NCBI GenBank assembly: GCA_963970005.1
Contig: CAXAMN010021113.1
Span: 619,901 to 683,900, forward strand
Source of the DNA: Durusdinium trenchii
Lineage: Eukaryota > Sar > Dinophyceae > Suessiales > Symbiodiniaceae
Length of the DNA stretch: 64,000 bases
Direction of reading: 5' to 3'
Shown here: in pieces, positions 60,930-64,000 of the stretch
How the letters are laid out: every line of letters begins with the position of its first letter
Numbering within the stretch: the first letter of the stretch is position 1
Program-made: the position numbers and the translations under genes
The notes under the pieces: generated by a model
Database searches by the model: none
Told to the model about the DNA's origin: nothing
What the model saw: only the letters and a program-made list of their open reading frames with translations

Positions 60930-61310
60930 ATGTCCTTGGTACGTCAGTGGTTCCAGTTCAACCACCCCAACCGCCCGAGTTCCGGCCTTGCCCGGGCCGA
61001 CGCGTTGTCTGTGGTGATCGCCGTGAGACAACGAACGGCGAGGCAAGCGGAATTGCTTCGCAAAAAGACGAAGGGATCGCTGCGCCGGATGTTGGGGTTA
61101 ACCGGGCAGACGGGTTCCGCTGGTGGTTTTTCAACCCCTCGAAGTAGTGGAAGAGACACTTTCAAGTCATGCCGAAGAGGCGTACCTGCTTGGAGTACAC
61201 CCGGCAAGAGACACACATGGAACCTGAAGATAGACCCCAGAGGCAGACGATGTTGCTTTGCAAACTACTGTTTTCAGGTTAGTTCCATGTATGTCTTTTC
61301 CAGAGCGTAA
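60930..61310 (+). CDS. Hypothetical open frame, 126 codons
   Basis: The frame reads PSSGLARADALSVVIAVRQR, TARQAELLRKKTKGSLRRML and GLTGQTGSAGGFS in its most protein-like part (about 60975-61135). A second frame over the same DNA (GDRRETTNGEASGIASQKDE) is equally plausible, so the reading frame is not settled. No domain is recognised. Confidence 0.25.
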   Translation: MSLVRQWFQFNHPNRPSSGLARADALSVVIAVRQRTARQAELLRKKTKGSLRRMLGLTGQTGSAGGFSTPRSSGRDTFKSCRRGVPAWSTPGKRHTWNLKIDPRGRRCCFANYCFQVSSMYVFSRA

Positions 61311-61439
61311 CATGCTCCTTTTACCAGCCAAGCCCGGTCTTCGAGTCACACCCGGTGGGTCGGTTTGGCGGTGGGTACGGGTGGCCGTGCGTCACATCCA
61401 CGAAGTCACTGGGAATCAAAACGATCCCTTGGAAATCTT

Positions 61440-61631
61440 TTGAAACTGTTGGGCATATCATTCTGGCTTCTCAGTTTATATTTTTTTGTGAATGTGTTTT
61501 ATATGTTTTTTTCTCTACGTAGCATTTTTACGGGTATTGTTAGAATTATCACGTATATGTTGACAGCATCAGTTATCGTTGTATTATTAGTATGGTCCAG
61601 TCAGTATATAGTAGAATGTGACAGTGGATAA
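61440..61631 (+). other. AT-rich tract with hydrophobic frame
   Basis: The open frame here reads LLGISFWLLSLYFFVNVFYM, FFSLRSIFTGIVRIITYMLT and ASVIVVLLVWSSQ, which would be two to three membrane helices. However, T-rich DNA gives hydrophobic codons by default and the tract has sharp AT-rich borders, so I do not call it a gene. Confidence 0.3.
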
Positions 61632-61639
61632 AAGGCCCA

Positions 61640-62100
61640 GCTCCAAATCTTGAGTGATGCAAACATCCCCGTGGCTGGGTTAAGGAATAATAATACTCCA
61701 ACGCCGAGGCTGCTCTACACTCACCCATGTGTGCCAGCAGCGGAAATCCCGTCAGGTCCTTCCTTTTAAAAAGTGGTCCCTCCAATCAAATGATATTTGG
61801 AACCAGTTAGTTAGAATATAGTTCCTTTCTATTCATCAAAAACCGGAGACCAAACCGCTTCGAAAACCATTCATGCCGCACCAAAACCGCTTCGAACCGG
61901 TCGACCGGTTGTTGTGGACTGAGGCAATGCTGGCCAACGGCCTCAAGCCTTGCCTGGGGTGAGCCGGCAACGGCGCGAGGAGCGGAGAAGCGCGGAGACG
62001 CGCTCGTTGCTCCGGCGGCGCGGACCGCCCGGGACAGCGTTCACGGAACCGGTGCGGAACCAGCGGGGGGTGAAGCAGACAGACGAGGACAACTAGTTCA
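61640..62100. other. Non-coding, GC-rich patch
   Basis: No supported gene. 61895-61912 has nested palindromes (GAACCGGTCGACCGGTTG) and 61970-62060 is GC-rich without a convincing frame. Confidence 0.5.
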
Positions 62101-62109
62101 GTGACATGT

Positions 62110-62215
62110 TTTTGTGTATAGGGTTCCTGTCCCACGTCCGAAAAGAAGGTAGAGACAGATCCACACCCGGTGCACACACACCAAGCACCTTCACCGAAAC
62201 GTATATAGGTAGGCC
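62110..62215. repeat. Family E element
   Basis: GGGTTCCTGTCCCACGTCCG, AAAAGAAGGTAGAGACAGAT, CCACACCCGGTGCACACACA, CCAAGCACCTTCACCGAAAC. The first part is the complement of 9160-9190 and the last part recurs at 60660 and, inverted, at 47719. Confidence 0.6.
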
Positions 62216-62219
62216 ATGA

Positions 62220-63890
62220 GCCCAAACGGGAAAGGTAATGAACGATGTTTTTCGTCCAAATCACAGCCTTCTTCTTGGAACTAGCGGTTGATGAGTCAGC
62301 AGGCGGGTCAGAAAAAATAGGCACCAAGTGAAGGGTCACATGATCTCTTGAGTCCCCCCTACCTACCCCCTATTTCAGTGTTGCTGATTGGACTTCTCAG
62401 CAGGCGAACGTTTGTCCATCGTCCCATCGTCAAAAGGCTCGTAGTTGCGTCATGTTGGGACCTTAGCTGTCTCGTCACCAGCGTGCTGGCACACACGCCC
62501 ATGCACCTTTCATGGTGACTCTTCAACATGGTCGGTATGGTTGAAGCTGCTAAGCTGCTAAGGTTGAGACCCTTTCTCCTTCGAAGAAGTCTCCGGTACT
62601 ACTTTGTCAGTTTTCTGCTCAAGTGACTCAGTAGTACAGGATGCATACTTTGTCTCTTGCAGCTGAGCTGAGGAGCGATGCTCAATCCATCAAGAAACAA
62701 ATGATTCAGAGACACCAGGAAGAAACCTCGAAAGGTGAATCCGTTTGTATAATACACTCTGACACCTCCAAGACAGACCTGGATTCTTCCCAAGATTGAT
62801 TCTGTTGCGCTCACAGACACCACAATTTCTTGATCCAGGATGTGTTCTTCGGCGCTCCGGCTGTTTGCCCACAACTCACATCCATATTATAGAAACATGC
62901 AACCCAAGCAACTCTCACACACACACACCATTACACACCCAAACAAAGCAAAGAGAACAGAAAAACTAAATCCAACAAGTCTCTCACCTCACTTGGGATC
63001 CGTCAGCCATGGCCATCTCTTTTCAGCTGCTGGCTCTTGCCATCGTGCCCTTGGCACTTTTCTCAGGCGACATTCCGCTTGCTCCCGGATAGTGTGGAGC
63101 CTAAGACATGCAAACATGGTTCAAGCACCAACATGGTGATATATCCGAAGGGTGGTTAGGGGGTGTAACTACCTTCGAAATGATGTGGTTGGAGCCGTAA
63201 AGATAGATATCCAAAGGGCTCCAAAGACTTCTGTTTAGGTGTTTACCGACTTTTGGGTGATTGAAAAGGGGGTCAATGCAGGTAAATGTTCCATACAAGG
63301 AGTGTTTTGGATTTTTGTAATATAATATATATATATATATTTTTTAATACTATAATTATAACACTATTGCAATTTACACACATGTTATGTCTCAGAGGCG
63401 GCTGTGGGAATCACATCCCACAGGACATTTGAGACGTCAGCTGCATCGACCATTGGCCAACCTTGCAAGTCAAACATGTCAACTACATTCCACACTTCAG
63501 CGCCGCAAGGATCAAAATCCTCCCCAGTTCCCCGCGACGGAATTCCAAATCCGTTTCTGCAGCGCTCTCACAAAAACTGGTCTTCAACGAACTTGTGTTC
63601 CAGTATTTACACCTTTTACATCTGTTTTTGAGTCCCATCCAGTGAGTGGATGCTCGGCCCACCCAAGTTCAGCTTCTGGAATGACGTCGGACCACCAACC
63701 AGCCCAAAGATTGTCCTTTTTCCTATGAACATAGAGGTCAATTCTGCTGGGTGTGAGCACTGGCTGCACTGATAAGAGGGGAGTTTCCACCGCTAAGTTC
63801 GCAGGTCCAGTGTCCAGCTTTCTCAGATTCTTGGCAGACAGAGTTGGACCAGCATCATACAGTACCCCACGAAACGGGTGATTGGATGGC
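62220..63890. other. Non-coding stretch with microsatellites
   Basis: CA repeat at 62916-62928 and AT repeat at 63319-63340. Frames around 62840-63140 and 63390-63730 lack motifs. No gene is called. Confidence 0.5.
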
Positions 63891-63892
63891 AA

Positions 63893-63965
63893 ATACCCTA
63901 TGGATCCACATATTGTCATGTAGGTGGCAGGAGGGTCCAGTCGTAGATTCCGAGAAGGTAGGATT
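63893..63965. repeat. Foldback family A, partial copy near the window end
   Basis: TACCCTATGGATCCACATAT, CATGTAGGTGGCAGGAGGGT and CCAGTCGTAGATTCCGAGAA follow the family A order of 3341-3449. Confidence 0.6.
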
Positions 63966-64000
63966 GGTGTTTGGGGATGTCACCACCCATTTCCTTCCAG

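Noticed and set aside
61365-61631. Small membrane protein
   Set aside because: Hydrophobicity is the default outcome of T-rich DNA; no start context, no charge pattern or homologue to support it.

Overview
The window looks like nuclear DNA of a dinoflagellate, most likely a symbiodiniacean or other Suessiales lineage. This is inferred from three things. First, scattered single-motif exons have the pentatricopeptide-repeat (PPR) wording typical of these genomes (for example ITYNALISACEKAS followed by W..A..LL). Second, one non-LTR-type retroelement polyprotein has a zinc-finger N-terminus (HVDAHILGQIPGAVPAEWL) of a kind I associate with dinoflagellates. Third, coding information is sparse, broken into short exons, embedded in intron and repeat DNA, and almost all on the + strand. 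Nothing supports a bacterial, organellar or viral replicon: there are no operons, no ribosome-binding sites, and no rRNA or credible tRNA. A run of 10 N at 18209-18218 shows this is a draft assembly.

Layout. 1-13 kb: mostly non-coding DNA with foldback elements, one degenerate PPR exon (2.85 kb), a heptad minisatellite (4.9 kb), a GC-rich duplicated block (5.2-5.7 kb) and a few weak open frames (2.3, 6.6, 7.8, 8.3, 10.2 kb). 13-17 kb: a probable exon broken by a frame change, then two copies of a VNTR-bearing repeat (13.66 and 16.11 kb) around PPR fragments and an unidentified open frame (14.7-16.1 kb). 16.7-17.6 kb: an unidentified gene with a frame break. 17.7-18.7 kb: a repeat with a terminal hairpin, a duplicated 210-bp unit flanking the assembly gap, and a foldback. 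19.06-22.44 kb: the retroelement, the only long and convincingly complete domain series in the window. 22.8-34 kb: repeats, with three PPR fragments. 34-53 kb: the densest PPR territory, with about fifteen + strand fragments, several preceded by pyrimidine-AG acceptors and followed by GT. 45.8-47.1 kb: a direct repeat flanking a purine-rich interior without open frames. 53-58 kb: foldbacks, a minisatellite and AT-rich DNA. 58.7-59.5 kb: a double zinc-finger open frame, probably a decayed retroelement piece. 59.6-64 kb: little coding signal.

The strongest theme outside coding DNA is a large population of short (75-120 bp) foldback elements belonging to at least six families. Their two arms are complementary, and related copies sit in both orientations. 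One copy has a candidate 9-bp target-site duplication. With the retroelement and the duplicated blocks they explain much of the non-coding space. The PPR exons probably belong to one or a few intron-rich genes for organelle RNA-binding proteins, some of them decayed.
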